Shown here in pieces: positions 8,998-18,124 of a stretch of 39,899 nucleotides of DNA. Within the stretch, counting starts at the first letter, position 1; every line of letters begins with the position of its first letter. The notes below the pieces were generated by a model. The model saw only the letters and a list, made by a program, of their open reading frames with translations. It was not told where the DNA came from and made no database searches. The stretch is from Emticicia sp. GTDB lineage: Bacteria > Bacteroidota > Bacteroidia > Cytophagales > Spirosomataceae. The translations under genes were made by a program, and so were the position numbers. The stretch covers positions 1-39,899 of the forward strand of contig JAFEIL010000527.1 in assembly GCA_017495105.1 (NCBI GenBank), in the 5' to 3' direction.

Positions 8998-10122
8998 TTA
9001 TAATTCTTCAAATCGGCTGGGAGATTTACCCGTAAATTTCTTAAATGCTCGATTGAAGGTAGCTTTTGAATTAAATCCACATTCAAAAGCTATCGCCAAA
9101 AGTGTATAATTTTTGTTTTTTGGGAGTTTTATTTGTTTTTTAAACTCTTTAACTCGGTATTCGTTCACAAAATCGTTGAAATTTTTACCATAATTTGAAT
9201 TTATCGCGGCAGAAAGCACCGAAGTATTGGTTTTTAGTTTCTGTGCCAAATCGCTCAACGAAAGTTCGGGTTCGAGGTATAGTTTTTCTTCAAGCATCGT
9301 ATTTTCTATTTTTGCCCTTAACTCTTCAAAATTATTCTCTTTTGGGTCACTCTTGGCAGTTTTCGTTAGAATTTCTTCTCCTAATTTATTCTTTGAGCTG
9401 TATACCAAACGTAAAGGCTGATGCTGTGCATATCCTTTGATACCTACGTAGCAGATAATCAAAACTGTAAACAAATGCCACCACCAATCTTGCTCGAATG
9501 GCAAATCACCGAGCAGTTTATCGGCAAGGCTCCAAGCCCATTTGAATACTTCGCCCGTAATTATCAAATAAATAAAATTTCGTAGCCAAACAAAGCTAAT
9601 TGTCTCAGTATCTGAAAATTGAGTTTCAGTCCAGATACGATACTCTTTATAAATTCGAAGCGATTGATAGAAATAATAAACATAAGAAATACAAATCGCT
9701 ATTGTTTCGAGCCATCCCAAATAATTGGAAAGCATTAAACTTCTAAAGCTACATATGACTTCATTTCCCTGCAAGAAAGTTACAAAATTGATAATGAAAT
9801 AGATGAAATATGGCAAGTAATGCAGGAAATATAGCGGTTTAAAATGAAAATCTCTGTTTATTTGGGCTTTCAGATAAAAATAAATAGTTGGTGCAAATGC
9901 TAAAGAAAAATATCGTGGAAAGCCATCGAATTTTTCCCAAAGAATATTTATTCCCGCAAAACCGAAGGTATAATCTTGGATTTCCATTGCCAGAAAAAAC
10001 ATCACCCAGCCTAAAAACTTATCAGAAAGACGTTCTTCTTGCCAACCTCTGTACCAAAGCAAAATGGCAAAAAGTAAAGCCAAAAAATAACCAAATTGTA
10101 GCGGAGTGGTGTATATTGACAT
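8998..10122 (-). CDS. Membrane-anchored AraC-family regulator
   Basis: A 374-residue protein. The first about 225 residues are hydrophobic, with about seven predicted membrane helices (for example YFLALLFAILLWYRG, FLHYLPYFIYFIINFV, LFTVLIICYVGIKGY), followed by a charged linker and a C-terminal AraC DNA-binding domain at about 270-374. The second helix-turn-helix, LLAIAFECGFNSKATFNRAF, ends with the family signature FTGKSPSRF. Such proteins bind DNA while sitting in the inner membrane and are presumed to sense something in the membrane or periplasm; the signal is not known. It is the second gene of a minus-strand pair, 52 bases after the GIN-domain gene, so the two may be coexpressed. The start ATG 10122 gives a membrane segment from residue 8. 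Confidence 0.9.
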   Translation of the reverse strand: MSIYTTPLQFGYFLALLFAILLWYRGWQEERLSDKFLGWVMFFLAMEIQDYTFGFAGINILWEKFDGFPRYFSLAFAPTIYFYLKAQINRDFHFKPLYFLHYLPYFIYFIINFVTFLQGNEVICSFRSLMLSNYLGWLETIAICISYVYYFYQSLRIYKEYRIWTETQFSDTETISFVWLRNFIYLIITGEVFKWAWSLADKLLGDLPFEQDWWWHLFTVLIICYVGIKGYAQHQPLRLVYSSKNKLGEEILTKTAKSDPKENNFEELRAKIENTMLEEKLYLEPELSLSDLAQKLKTNTSVLSAAINSNYGKNFNDFVNEYRVKEFKKQIKLPKNKNYTLLAIAFECGFNSKATFNRAFKKFTGKSPSRFEEL

Positions 10123-10174
10123 TTTTCAGTGGATATTCTTTTTGTAAAACAATTTAACTTCTTTTTTTGTAGAT

Positions 10175-10852
10175 TTACATTTTTCGCACTTCTCCATTAC
10201 CAATAATACCTGACATTGGGTCGATTTTTCCTTGACCAAATTGTATTATGCTATTGTTGCCAGTACCATGAGCAACGAGCGAAATTTGAGAATTTACTGA
10301 TACATTGCCATTTCCGTAGCTTTTTACTTTTGCAGTTTTGGCAATAAGCTTTTGGGCATTAACATTGCCATTTCCACTTTTCTTGATATCTAATTCGTCG
10401 ATACTTCCTTGAAGCAAAACATCACCGTTTCCATCGTTTTCAAGCCTAAAATAACGTCCTATAACACCCGAAATATGTACATTTGTATTTCCTCGGTGTT
10501 GAATTACTGTTACCTCGGGCAAGCATACTTTGATTTTGATGCGAGTATCTTCCAAATATAGTTTTCCGTTATAATTTCCTGCCAATCGAATAGTTAATTG
10601 ACCTTCTTTATTGTACTTTTTTACTTCCAATCTTGGTTCTAGGTTTTCGTCAATATCGACTTTTATCGAAAATGGTTTGCCAATTTCTACTTCAATTTTT
10701 CCGTCAAAATCTTCAAAAGATACTTTATCGAAGTCTTTAAAATCGAAAGTTCGAGAAATAAGTTTTCCTGTGCCTCTTAATGGCCCTTTTTGGGCTAAAC
10801 TGATATTGTAAAATATGCTAAATACAATGATAAATAAAATTAGCTTTTTCAT
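10175..10852 (-). CDS. Secreted GIN-domain (DUF2807) protein
   Basis: A 225-residue protein with a signal peptide (residues 1-20, ending SLAQ) followed by a head GIN domain of DUF2807 type. The mature chain has repeated beta-helix-like rungs rich in Gly and Asn: RLAGNYNGKLYLED, HRGNTNVHISG, ENDGNGDVLLQGS, KSGNGNVNAQKL, SYGNGNVSVNSQ and HGTGNNSIIQFG. Proteins of this family are annotated as putative autotransporter-like adhesins in Bacteroidota, but a defined role is lacking. Only one short GIN domain is present, without a long stalk or a sorting tail. The promoter-like pair upstream and the following AraC gene suggest that it starts a two-gene unit. Confidence 0.85.
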   Translation of the reverse strand: MKKLILFIIVFSIFYNISLAQKGPLRGTGKLISRTFDFKDFDKVSFEDFDGKIEVEIGKPFSIKVDIDENLEPRLEVKKYNKEGQLTIRLAGNYNGKLYLEDTRIKIKVCLPEVTVIQHRGNTNVHISGVIGRYFRLENDGNGDVLLQGSIDELDIKKSGNGNVNAQKLIAKTAKVKSYGNGNVSVNSQISLVAHGTGNNSIIQFGQGKIDPMSGIIGNGEVRKM

Positions 10853-11196
10853 TTTTATAAATTTTTTAGCAAACGCTACGTTGCGATTTGATACTACAAA
10901 GTTCGGGCAAAATTAAAAGCGGGTCGTTACAAAAGATGATTTGAGTCGTCTCAGATTATAATTCGAGACCTTCGTATTTTATTGCGGCTAATAATCATGT
11001 AGTTGAATGAGCTAATTCTAATTTCGACAAGCATATAATTGGGATTTTATATAGTTTTTTTTAAATTATTTCAGGAAAATCCGTTTTCTGCCCACTTTTT
11101 AAGTAAGATGGCGAATAAAAAAACGCTAATTAAACATTGCCGTTTCCTACAAACCACTACATTTGCACACTTTTTTATTAAATATGTTTAAAAATA
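10853..11196. other. Divergent intergenic region between GIN-domain gene and kup
   Basis: A 344-base gap without a credible gene. It holds the kup promoter at its right end and a near-consensus promoter for the GIN-domain gene at its left end (TTTG 10900-10897, 18 bases, TAGCGTTTG 10878-10870 on the minus strand, one base longer than the consensus). The centre (10960-11100) is AT-rich and shows no repeat or strong hairpin that I could see. Confidence 0.5.
11137..11165 (+). promoter_or_regulatory. Promoter of kup
   Basis: TTG at 11137-11139, 18 bases, then TACATTTG at 11158-11165 match the Bacteroidota promoter. The start site near 11171 leaves a leader of about 25 bases before the kup ATG. 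Confidence 0.65.
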
Positions 11197-13137
11197 ATGA
11201 GCCAAAATCACAAAAACCTTGATAAGGTTACGGCCGCTGGATTACTTATAACACTCGGTATTATTTTTGGAGACATCGGGACTTCTCCACTTTATGTAAT
11301 GCAGGCCATTATTGGCAAAGAAAAAATTGATAATGAAATTGTATTTGGTTCGCTATCACTTATTTTCTGGACACTTACATTACAAACAACTCTTAAATAC
11401 GTTATTTTGATTTTAAGAGCTGATAATAACGGTGAAGGAGGAATCTTTGCACTTTATGCCCTTGTCAGAAGACATGCAAAATGGTTAGTTGTTCCAGCTA
11501 TTATTGGTGGAAGTGCTTTGCTTGCCGATGGAATTATTACGCCACCGATTTCGGTTGCTTCAGCTATCGAAGGTTTGCAATTGGTTTATCCAGAAATAGA
11601 AACAATACCGATTATCATTAGTATCATAACCGTCTTATTTTTGGTACAGGCTTTTGGAACAAACATTGTTGGAAAAGCTTTTGGGCCAATTATGCTTGTT
11701 TGGTTTTCGATGTTGGCTATTTTGGGTATTCTGCAAATCGTTAAAAATCCCGTTATATTATCGGCCATTAATCCTTACCATGCTTATCGTCTACTGTTTT
11801 TTCACCACGATGGTTTTTGGTTATTGGGTGCCGTATTTTTGTGTACTACTGGAGCAGAAGCACTTTACTCAGATTTAGGTCACTGCGGCCGTGGAAATAT
11901 CAGAATTAGCTGGATTTTTGTGAAAATATGCTTACTTCTAAATTACTTTGGACAAGGGGTGTGGGCTATTTCTATGCAAGGACAATACCTGGATGGTCGC
12001 AAACCTTTTTTTCAATTAATGCCCGGTTGGTTTTTGTTGATTGGAATTGGTATCGCAACAATGGCTACAATCATTGCTAGCCAAGCCTTGATTACGGGTT
12101 CATACACACTTATTTCGGAGGCAATTCGACTTACTTTTTGGCCAAAAGTACGTTTGAAATACCCTTCTGACCACAAAGGTCAACTTTATATCCGTAGTGT
12201 CAACTGGCTACTTTGGGCAGGATGTGTGGGTGTAGTGCTTTATTTCAAAGAGTCGGCTAATATGGAGGCTGCTTATGGTTTGGCCATTACCCTTACTATG
12301 TTGATGACTACAATCTTAGCGGCATATTACCTTTATTCACACCGCTTTAATAAGATTTGGATTGTTACTTTTTTGGTTGTTTATGTAGGAATAGAAGGAG
12401 CCTTTTTGGCAGCAAATATGCTTAAATTTATGCATGGCGGTTGGGTATCGGTAGTTATTGCTTCGGTGATTGCGTTGGTAATGATTATTTGGTATCGTTC
12501 AAATATTATTAAAAATCGTCTAACAGAATTTGTAAAATTAGAAAAATATATTGAAGGCTTGAAAGAATTAAGTAACGATGAATCAATTCAAAAATACGCT
12601 ACGCACTTGGTTTACATGAGTAATGCACACCGAGTTTCAGAAATTGAATCGAAAGTAATGTATTCAATTTTTGAGAAACGACCAAAACGTGCCGATATTT
12701 ATTGGTTTATTCACGTTGACATAACTGATGAACCTTATACAATGAAATATAAGGTAAATATCATCGAATCAGATGATGTAATCAAGGTAAATTTCAAATT
12801 AGGCTTTAGGGTTGAACAAAAAATTAATCTCTATTTCAGAAAGGTGATTGAAGAAATGGTGAAACGTAAGGAAGTTGACATTAGAAGTCGATACGAATCT
12901 CTAAATAAACAAAATGTAACTGGCGATTTCCGATTTGTGGTTTTGGAAAGATATTTGTCGAATGAAAACAATCTTCCATTTTGGGAACGAATAACAATGG
13001 AAGCCTATTTCTTCATAAAAGGCTTTACAAGTTCGGAAGATAAATGGTTTGGCCTTGATACAAGTAACGTGAAGGTCGAGAAAGTACCATTGATTCTTCG
13101 TCCAATTGATAATATTTCTTTAGAAAGAGAAGATTGA
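11197..13137 (+). CDS. kup: KUP-family low-affinity potassium transporter
   Basis: A 646-residue inner-membrane protein of the KUP/HAK/KT family, which imports potassium, probably with protons. The N-terminal signature GIIFGDIGTSPLYVMQAIIG lies at about residues 21-40. About twelve membrane helices run to about residue 435, and a hydrophilic cytosolic C-terminal domain follows. NNGEGGIFALYALVRR, TPPISVASAIEGLQ and TGAEALYSDLGHCGR are the conserved family blocks. The length is usual. It stands alone, with its own promoter upstream and an inverted repeat downstream, convergent with a lipoprotein gene. No riboswitch for cyclic di-AMP was recognised in the short leader. Confidence 0.95.
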   Translation: MSQNHKNLDKVTAAGLLITLGIIFGDIGTSPLYVMQAIIGKEKIDNEIVFGSLSLIFWTLTLQTTLKYVILILRADNNGEGGIFALYALVRRHAKWLVVPAIIGGSALLADGIITPPISVASAIEGLQLVYPEIETIPIIISIITVLFLVQAFGTNIVGKAFGPIMLVWFSMLAILGILQIVKNPVILSAINPYHAYRLLFFHHDGFWLLGAVFLCTTGAEALYSDLGHCGRGNIRISWIFVKICLLLNYFGQGVWAISMQGQYLDGRKPFFQLMPGWFLLIGIGIATMATIIASQALITGSYTLISEAIRLTFWPKVRLKYPSDHKGQLYIRSVNWLLWAGCVGVVLYFKESANMEAAYGLAITLTMLMTTILAAYYLYSHRFNKIWIVTFLVVYVGIEGAFLAANMLKFMHGGWVSVVIASVIALVMIIWYRSNIIKNRLTEFVKLEKYIEGLKELSNDESIQKYATHLVYMSNAHRVSEIESKVMYSIFEKRPKRADIYWFIHVDITDEPYTMKYKVNIIESDDVIKVNFKLGFRVEQKINLYFRKVIEEMVKRKEVDIRSRYESLNKQNVTGDFRFVVLERYLSNENNLPFWERITMEAYFFIKGFTSSEDKWFGLDTSNVKVEKVPLILRPIDNISLERED

Positions 13138-13154
13138 CAGCTGACATATAAAAT

Positions 13155-13205
13155 TGCATTATTTCAAAAAAGCCCTACATAAAAATACCTTTTTGAAATA
13201 ATGCA
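13155..13205. repeat. Perfect 16-bp inverted repeat after kup
   Basis: Arms 13155-13170 (TGCATTATTTCAAAAA) and 13190-13205 are exact reverse complements around a 19-base loop. It begins 17 bases after the kup stop. The arms carry A- and T-runs at the loop side rather than a T-run after the stem, so it is not a classical terminator, though it could protect the kup 3' end; a remnant of a small inverted-repeat element is the alternative. Confidence 0.65.
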
Positions 13206-13290
13206 TACTATGAATTGACATAATAGCTTACAAGACTGAACTACCGAAGTAAAGCCAACTTTTACTTTGTATTACAAACTTTTTATTTGT

Positions 13291-13307
13291 AAAATCTGAG
13301 AATCAGA
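13291..13307 (-). terminator. Weak terminator-like hairpin after the lipoprotein gene
   Basis: Read on the minus strand, TCTGA-TTC-TCAGA (13307-13295) is followed by TTTT (13294-13291). It lies 27 bases past the stop of the minus-strand lipoprotein gene. The stem is only five pairs. A further TTACAAA/TTTGTAA inverted repeat follows at about 13272-13292. Confidence 0.35.
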
Positions 13308-13333
13308 AGTTCTCCATTTAAGTGTATGGGCTA

Positions 13334-14110
13334 TTAAGGCGTTTTGCTTTTCTTCAACAAAATCAACGGCATTCCTTGCTTGTAAATTGGTTTTTCGTCG
13401 TAATCGTTGATTTGGTTTAGTTCAAAAATCGTTATCGAATCTCCTTTAGAGCTGAATCCATACATATCTGATTTATCTTTTTTACCTAAGAAAATCACAT
13501 CACCATCTTCGTTGGCCACGCAATCTCCGTTTACACAAACGGTGTAGTTGTCATATTTATCCCAACCCTTAATTGTTCCAAATCGACTAAATTTTCCTAA
13601 TTTTTGAGTTGATAGGTGTTCGTAAATATCCCATTTTCCTTCAAAAATAGCTTTATTGATGGCTGAAGGAAAGGCAACTTTTGGCGTAAAACTTTTGTCA
13701 ATCAAGCTACTATCAGCACGAACGAATCGGAAAACACGATTTAGTTCTTTATCAGTAAACATCAAAGTTTTGGTGCTTGCTGAATATACAATATTAGTTT
13801 GGTCATCTTTATTGAGTTTCAAACTTAGTGTATCTCCATGGCGTTTCATCGGCAAACTTGCAAATTCGGCTTGTCCATTGAAAACCATGATAGAATCGCC
13901 TTTTATATGGTCATAAATCAGTTCGGTTGCATAAAAAGTATAGTTGTCAGCTACATTTTTGGGTGAATGAGATGCTTCGAGTGCGTCCAAATATTCTTGG
14001 TTTAGCCAATGCCCGTCTAGGTTCGTAGGGGCCTGATTTTCTTGTTTTGAGGTATTGCAAGAGTTGAGCAATATACAAGCAATAAACGTAGGTAAGAGTA
14101 GTTTTTTCAT
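13334..14110 (-). CDS. Hypothetical lipoprotein
   Basis: A 258-residue protein that I do not assign to a family. Residues 1-18 are a lipoprotein signal with lipobox LLNSC (Cys18). The mature part starts with a Gln/Asn-rich spacer, followed by a GHWLNQEYLDAL block like the 'cost of fold' openings of Bacteroidota beta-barrel or lipocalin-like lipoproteins. Alternating hydrophobic strands follow (DSIMVFNG, DTLSLKLN, KTLMFTD, RVFRFVR). A second GKWDIYEHL block near residue 163 suggests two related halves. A CVNGDC pair near residues 199-204 could form a disulfide. It is convergent with kup and divergent from the MATE gene, so it is probably a single-gene unit. Outer-membrane location is likely but unproven. 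Confidence 0.7.
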   Translation of the reverse strand: MKKLLLPTFIACILLNSCNTSKQENQAPTNLDGHWLNQEYLDALEASHSPKNVADNYTFYATELIYDHIKGDSIMVFNGQAEFASLPMKRHGDTLSLKLNKDDQTNIVYSASTKTLMFTDKELNRVFRFVRADSSLIDKSFTPKVAFPSAINKAIFEGKWDIYEHLSTQKLGKFSRFGTIKGWDKYDNYTVCVNGDCVANEDGDVIFLGKKDKSDMYGFSSKGDSITIFELNQINDYDEKPIYKQGMPLILLKKSKTP

Positions 14111-14212
14111 TGAAAAAGGACTAGTGTATTGACAAAGTTAATAATACCGTGCTAATTTTTGAATAAAATTTTACGACCTTTGTGACTAACATTTCACTTT
14201 ATAGTAAACTCT

Positions 14213-15565
14213 ATGCCGATTTTTTCCCAACCTTACCAAGAAGAAATAAAGAAAACCTTTTTGTTGGCCTTGCCTATTGTGATTGCTCAGTTAGGCGTAG
14301 TCTTGATGGGGGTTACTGATAATATCATGGTAGGACGATACATTGGGAAAATTGGACTTGGGTCGGCTGGAATTGCAAATTCTATGTCGTTTCTGATTGC
14401 TTCTATTGGTATTGGTGGACTTTCGGTGGTTGCACCGCTGATTTCTAAGGCAAAAGCTGAGCGTAATGTTTCCGAAATCAATCGACTTTTTAGGGCAGGA
14501 ATCAAGGTGTCACTTTGGTTTAGTTTGATTTTGGCTGTGATTGGTTTTGTCTGTATTTATTATTTCGAGACTTTTCAACAATCACCAGAAATCAATGCCC
14601 AAGCTCCCGCTTTTATGGCGATTATCATTGTTTCAAATATCTTTATGTTTGTTTTTGCGGCTGCAAAACAACTTTCGGATGGCCTTTCTCGTACCTACGT
14701 GGCGATGATGATTACAGTTTTTGGTTTAATTCTCAACCTGATTTTTAACATTGTTCTAATAAACGGCTATTTAGGTTTTCCGAAAATGGGTTTAATTGGT
14801 TCAGCGACTTCAACGCTTATCACTCGAATATTGATGATGTTGGCACTTTTTGCCTATCTATTCAATACAAAAACTTTTAAAAAATACTTTCACATAAAAT
14901 ACAAATCGCTCAAAATTAATGATTTAGTGTTAATGATTTTTAAAATTGGTGTGCCTAGTGGACTTCAGTTTTTCTTTGAAATTGCAGCGTTTTCGTTGGC
15001 CGTAATAATGATGGGTTGGCTTGGCGAAAACCAATTGGCAGCTCATCAAATAGCAATCAATGTGGCTTCCACAACTTACATGATGGCCTCGGGTCTGGGT
15101 ATTGCAGGTGGAATTAGAGTAGGGGAGGGTCGTGGACTGAAAGACGTGCGGAAAATAAGGTTTTCGGGTAATGTTGCTTTGCTTTTGGTTACAATTTTCA
15201 TGACTACCATGATGTTGGTTATTTTAGTCTTTAATCGTTCTCTTGTTGAATTGTATATTGCTGATAATGAGGTGATTGTAATTGCCATGAGATTGATGAT
15301 TGTAGCTGCTATTTTTCAATTATCCGATGGTATTCAAGTGGTTTCATTGGGTATTCTGCGTGGAATTTCTGATGTGAATATTCCGACTTGGATTACAATG
15401 TTTGCCTACTGGGTTATTTCGTTGCCTATGGGTTATTTGCTAGCTTTTAATCTCGAAATGGATGCCATTGGTATTTGGTTTGGGCTTTTGGCTGGATTGA
15501 CGGTTTCTGCTGTTTTACTCACAGCACGTTTTTATTTTTTAATTAAGAAAATGAAATTGGATTAG
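14213..15565 (+). CDS. MATE-family multidrug/sodium antiporter (NorM-like)
   Basis: A 450-residue, twelve-helix inner-membrane exporter of the MATE family, which expels cationic compounds in exchange for sodium or protons. Typical blocks are LALPIVIAQLGVVLMGVTDNIMVG (residues about 17-40), GLSVVAPLISKAKAER, GDG-like SDGLSRTYVAMMITVFGLILN in helix 4-5, and EIAAFSLAVIMMGWLGENQLAAHQIA at the start of the second half, mirroring the first. The length is usual. It is transcribed away from the lipoprotein gene; no clean consensus promoter was found in the 102-base gap (a partial ACCTTTG occurs at 14176-14182). ribonuclease HII follows 62 bases downstream and may share its message. The substrate cannot be told from sequence. 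Confidence 0.92.
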   Translation: MPIFSQPYQEEIKKTFLLALPIVIAQLGVVLMGVTDNIMVGRYIGKIGLGSAGIANSMSFLIASIGIGGLSVVAPLISKAKAERNVSEINRLFRAGIKVSLWFSLILAVIGFVCIYYFETFQQSPEINAQAPAFMAIIIVSNIFMFVFAAAKQLSDGLSRTYVAMMITVFGLILNLIFNIVLINGYLGFPKMGLIGSATSTLITRILMMLALFAYLFNTKTFKKYFHIKYKSLKINDLVLMIFKIGVPSGLQFFFEIAAFSLAVIMMGWLGENQLAAHQIAINVASTTYMMASGLGIAGGIRVGEGRGLKDVRKIRFSGNVALLLVTIFMTTMMLVILVFNRSLVELYIADNEVIVIAMRLMIVAAIFQLSDGIQVVSLGILRGISDVNIPTWITMFAYWVISLPMGYLLAFNLEMDAIGIWFGLLAGLTVSAVLLTARFYFLIKKMKLD

Positions 15566-15601
15566 CCTAAAATTATTCTATCATTCACTACTTCAAAATC
15601 G

Positions 15602-15615
15602 CACGGGGAACCCCG
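15602..15615 (+). promoter_or_regulatory. GC-rich inverted repeat before rnhB
   Basis: ACGGGGAACCCCGT is an inverted repeat around a two-base centre; as RNA it folds as ACGGG, a GAAC tetraloop and CCCGT. It stands 12 bases before the TTG start of rnhB in an AT-rich gap and may affect translation or mark the MATE message end. There is no T-run. Confidence 0.4.
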
Positions 15616-15627
15616 TCACTCATTAAT

Positions 15628-16236
15628 TTGCTCAGTTCGTTTTATAATATTGATGCCATAGAGGCAGGGCTTGATGAAGCAGGCCGAGGATGTTTAGCTG
15701 GGCCTGTGGTAGCTGCGGCCGTAATTTTGCCAAAAGATTATACACATAAATGGCTCAATGATTCTAAACAACTCAATCACCAACAAAGAGAAAAGTTGAA
15801 GGTAGAAATCGAGCGAGATGCCATTGCTTTTGCCATTGCGGAGGCTTCAAACGAAGAAATTGATAAAATAAATATTTTGAAAGCAAGTTTCTTGGCAATG
15901 CACAGAGCGGTCGATGGTCTTAATCTTCGCCCAGAACATTTATTGATTGATGGCAATCGTTTTACGCCTTATCCACTAATTCCGCATACGTGCATTGTTA
16001 AAGGCGATGCCAAGTTTTTGTCTATTGCTGCAGCCTCAATATTGGCAAAAACCCATCGTGATGATTTAATGGTAAAATTGGCTTCTGAATTTCCGTATTA
16101 TCGTTGGGAGCAAAATGCAGGTTATCCAACACTATTTCATAAAAAAGCGATAAAAGAGCATGGTTTTACGCCCTTTCATCGCCTTACATTTCGCAGTGAA
16201 ATTAAGCCTAAAACTTCAATCCCTTCAAGTAAATAG
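15628..16236 (+). CDS. rnhB: Ribonuclease HII
   Basis: A 202-residue enzyme that cuts RNA in RNA-DNA hybrids and removes single ribonucleotides from [23 protein letters not shown] gives the catalytic Asp16-Glu17 pair. LLIDGNRF supplies the third acidic residue and [11 protein letters not shown] the fourth. [22 protein letters not shown] is the standard block between them. The length is typical. The start is a TTG: no ATG or GTG occurs in frame before the catalytic motif, and no Shine-Dalgarno sequence is seen. The final 29 bases overlap the end of the convergent sugar-isomerase-like gene, so the two messages are complementary at their 3' ends. Confidence 0.93.
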   Translation: MLSSFYNIDAIEAGLDEAGRGCLAGPVVAAAVILPKDYTHKWLNDSKQLNHQQREKLKVEIERDAIAFAIAEASNEEIDKINILKASFLAMHRAVDGLNLRPEHLLIDGNRFTPYPLIPHTCIVKGDAKFLSIAAASILAKTHRDDLMVKLASEFPYYRWEQNAGYPTLFHKKAIKEHGFTPFHRLTFRSEIKPKTSIPSSK

Positions 16237-17044
16237 CATCGCTTTTCATACTTTCGATTGGTCCAACTGGATATTGCTCTTGTTCTACTAAGAAATATTT
16301 GATTCCGCTATCTTTGGCTGCACGAAGCAAGCTTTTATAGTCAATTATTCCAGAAGCAAGGTCGGTTTGCTGTGGTTTTGGGTCTTTTGTAGCGAGTTGT
16401 TTGATATGACAAAGCTCGTAGCGATTGCCAAATTGTTTTAAATGTTCAATACTGTTTTCACCTGCCGCTTCGCTCCAGCACATATCCAATTCAAAACATA
16501 CGATTGAAGGGTCGGTGTTTTCAAGCAAAATCCTTTGTCCTTTGATTCCATTGGCATTTTGGAAAGAGTATGCATGGTTATGATAACCGTAACGTAGGCC
16601 ATATTTTTTACAGATTTCGCCATTTTTTGTGAAAGCTTCAGCTTTTTGTTTCCAAGCATCAGCTGATGGTTGCATTCCAATAGCTGGACAAATCACATAT
16701 TTCATACCTCCTTCCGCACATTTGGCAATCATTTCTTCGTTGGTATCGGGTAAACCTAAATGAGTACTAACCATTTTTACACCAATATCTCCTAAATATG
16801 CTTTTGCATCTTTTGGCGTCATGCCCCAAAATGGGTCTTTAGAGTAGCTTTCAAAATATTTATAACCCATATCAGCTAATTGCTTCATGTAGTTTTTAGG
16901 GTCTTTCGGAAGCACATCACGAATGCTATAAAGTTGACATCCGAATTGTTTTAACGAGCCTTTGGCCTGTAAATCATTAGTTATAAATGCCAAAGCGGCC
17001 AATGAAGCCGATTGTTTCAAAAAAATTCTGCGATTGATATTCAT
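16208..17044 (-). CDS. Tat-exported sugar phosphate isomerase/epimerase-like TIM-barrel protein
   Basis: A 278-residue protein of the AP-endonuclease-2/xylose-isomerase-like TIM barrel superfamily. The chosen ATG gives [20 protein letters not shown], a twin-arginine signal with the RRxFLK core, and export to the periplasm is therefore likely; an ORF twelve codons longer is possible but would place the signal too far in. The barrel shows [47 protein letters not shown] and [10 protein letters not shown], which supply the usual metal-binding Glu, Asp and His residues. Related Cytophagales proteins are annotated as sugar isomerases or epimerases without a proven substrate. It overlaps rnhB tail to tail by 29 bases. 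Confidence 0.85.
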   Translation of the reverse strand: MNINRRIFLKQSASLAALAFITNDLQAKGSLKQFGCQLYSIRDVLPKDPKNYMKQLADMGYKYFESYSKDPFWGMTPKDAKAYLGDIGVKMVSTHLGLPDTNEEMIAKCAEGGMKYVICPAIGMQPSADAWKQKAEAFTKNGEICKKYGLRYGYHNHAYSFQNANGIKGQRILLENTDPSIVCFELDMCWSEAAGENSIEHLKQFGNRYELCHIKQLATKDPKPQQTDLASGIIDYKSLLRAAKDSGIKYFLVEQEQYPVGPIESMKSDAIYLKGLKF

Positions 17045-17116
17045 TGTCATACATTTAAGGTTGGTTATAAAGATGAGCAATTTAGCAGAATTCTAGTAAA
17101 TAATTGTCAGTTTTAC

Positions 17117-17153
17117 AAATAAAAATAGCAACCTATTTCTAAGTTGCTATTTT
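17117..17153 (-). terminator. Intrinsic terminator of the AIM24 gene
   Basis: On the minus strand a perfect 11-bp stem (AAAATAGCAAC, 17153-17143, with 17132-17122) is followed by TTTTTATTTG. It lies 19 bases after the AIM24 stop and separates that gene from the Tat-exported protein gene. Confidence 0.85.
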
Positions 17154-17171
17154 ATCATTTTTATTTCAATC

Positions 17172-17951
17172 TTAATGCTCAAATAAGCTGCCCAAGCCAC
17201 CCAAAACTGAGCCACTTTCTTTTGTAGCATTTCCACCATAAGGAGAAAGGCGTTGAATAAGTTTAGAAATTGGTAATGATTGAATCCAAACTTTTCCTGT
17301 GCCGCGGAGTGTTGCCAAAAATATTCCTTCACCACCAAAAACCATTGATTTTAGACTTCCCGAACGCTCAATGTCAAATTGGAGTTGAGGCTCAAAACCA
17401 ACTACACAACCAGTATCAATTCGAAGCGTTTCATTATTAAGTTGACGCTCAATTACAACTCCACCTGAGTGAATAAATGCCATGCCATCACCTTGTATTT
17501 TTTCGAGAATGAAGCCTTCGCCTCCGAAGAAACCCGCACCAAGTTTTTGATTAAAATGAATCGAAATGCTCGTGCCCATTGCTGCACACAAAAAGGCATC
17601 TTTTTGTACGATGAGCGTGTTACCCATGATTTTTGCTAAATCTACAGCTTTTATTGTACCAGGGTATGGAGCGGCAAAAGCCACTTTACGCTTGATATTT
17701 GAGCGGTTGGTGAAGTGAGTCATAAAAATCGACTCGCCCATCAATACTCTGCTACCCGCTTGCATCAATTTGCCAAAAAGGCTTTGTTGGGGCTGTGAGC
17801 CATCACCCATTTTGGTTTCAAACATGATGCCGTCTTCCATGAAAAGCATCGTGCCAGCTTCAGCAATAACGGTTTCGTTTGGGTCAAGTTCTATTTCGAC
17901 GATTTGTATATCTTCGCCAAAGATTTTGTAGTCAATTTCGTGAGAACGCAT
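17172..17951 (-). CDS. AIM24/TIGR00266 family protein
   Basis: A 259-residue all-beta protein of the AIM24 family (TIGR00266). Typical strings are [40 protein letters not shown]-like [47 protein letters not shown] and [22 protein letters not shown]. The family is very widespread; mitochondrial AIM24 shapes inner-membrane architecture, but the bacterial role is unknown. No signal peptide or membrane helix is visible. The start at 17951 (MRSHEIDY) is preferred because the longer ORF start at 18011 would lie inside the promoter. The C-terminal [12 protein letters not shown] is a common end for the family. Confidence 0.9.
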   Translation of the reverse strand: MRSHEIDYKIFGEDIQIVEIELDPNETVIAEAGTMLFMEDGIMFETKMGDGSQPQQSLFGKLMQAGSRVLMGESIFMTHFTNRSNIKRKVAFAAPYPGTIKAVDLAKIMGNTLIVQKDAFLCAAMGTSISIHFNQKLGAGFFGGEGFILEKIQGDGMAFIHSGGVVIERQLNNETLRIDTGCVVGFEPQLQFDIERSGSLKSMVFGGEGIFLATLRGTGKVWIQSLPISKLIQRLSPYGGNATKESGSVLGGLGSLFEH

Positions 17952-17980
17952 AGAATAAATTTGGTTTAAATTTTGTGAAA

Positions 17981-18012
17981 CGAAGATAGGGTTTAAGCTG
18001 AAATCTTTCAAA
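17981..18012 (-). promoter_or_regulatory. Promoter of the AIM24 gene
   Basis: Minus-strand TTTG (18012-18009), 20 bases, then TATCTTCG (17988-17981) differ from the TAnnTTTG consensus at one base. The predicted start near 17975 leaves about 24 bases before the ATG at 17951, and supports that start. Confidence 0.5.
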
Positions 18013-18124
18013 AAAATCTACACAAATGTAGCTATGAAGATGAAGAAAGGTTATTTTTTATAAAAATGATTCTTGCTTCAACCTTTTGTTATAGAATGTA
18101 TCAAAGCATAGAAGCCAAAATATA

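Noticed and set aside
2980-15725. Repeated CGGCCG sites in the left half
   Set aside because: Around seven were noticed by eye, mostly as Ala-Val or similar codon pairs in genes; without a proper count against expectation this is not a signal.
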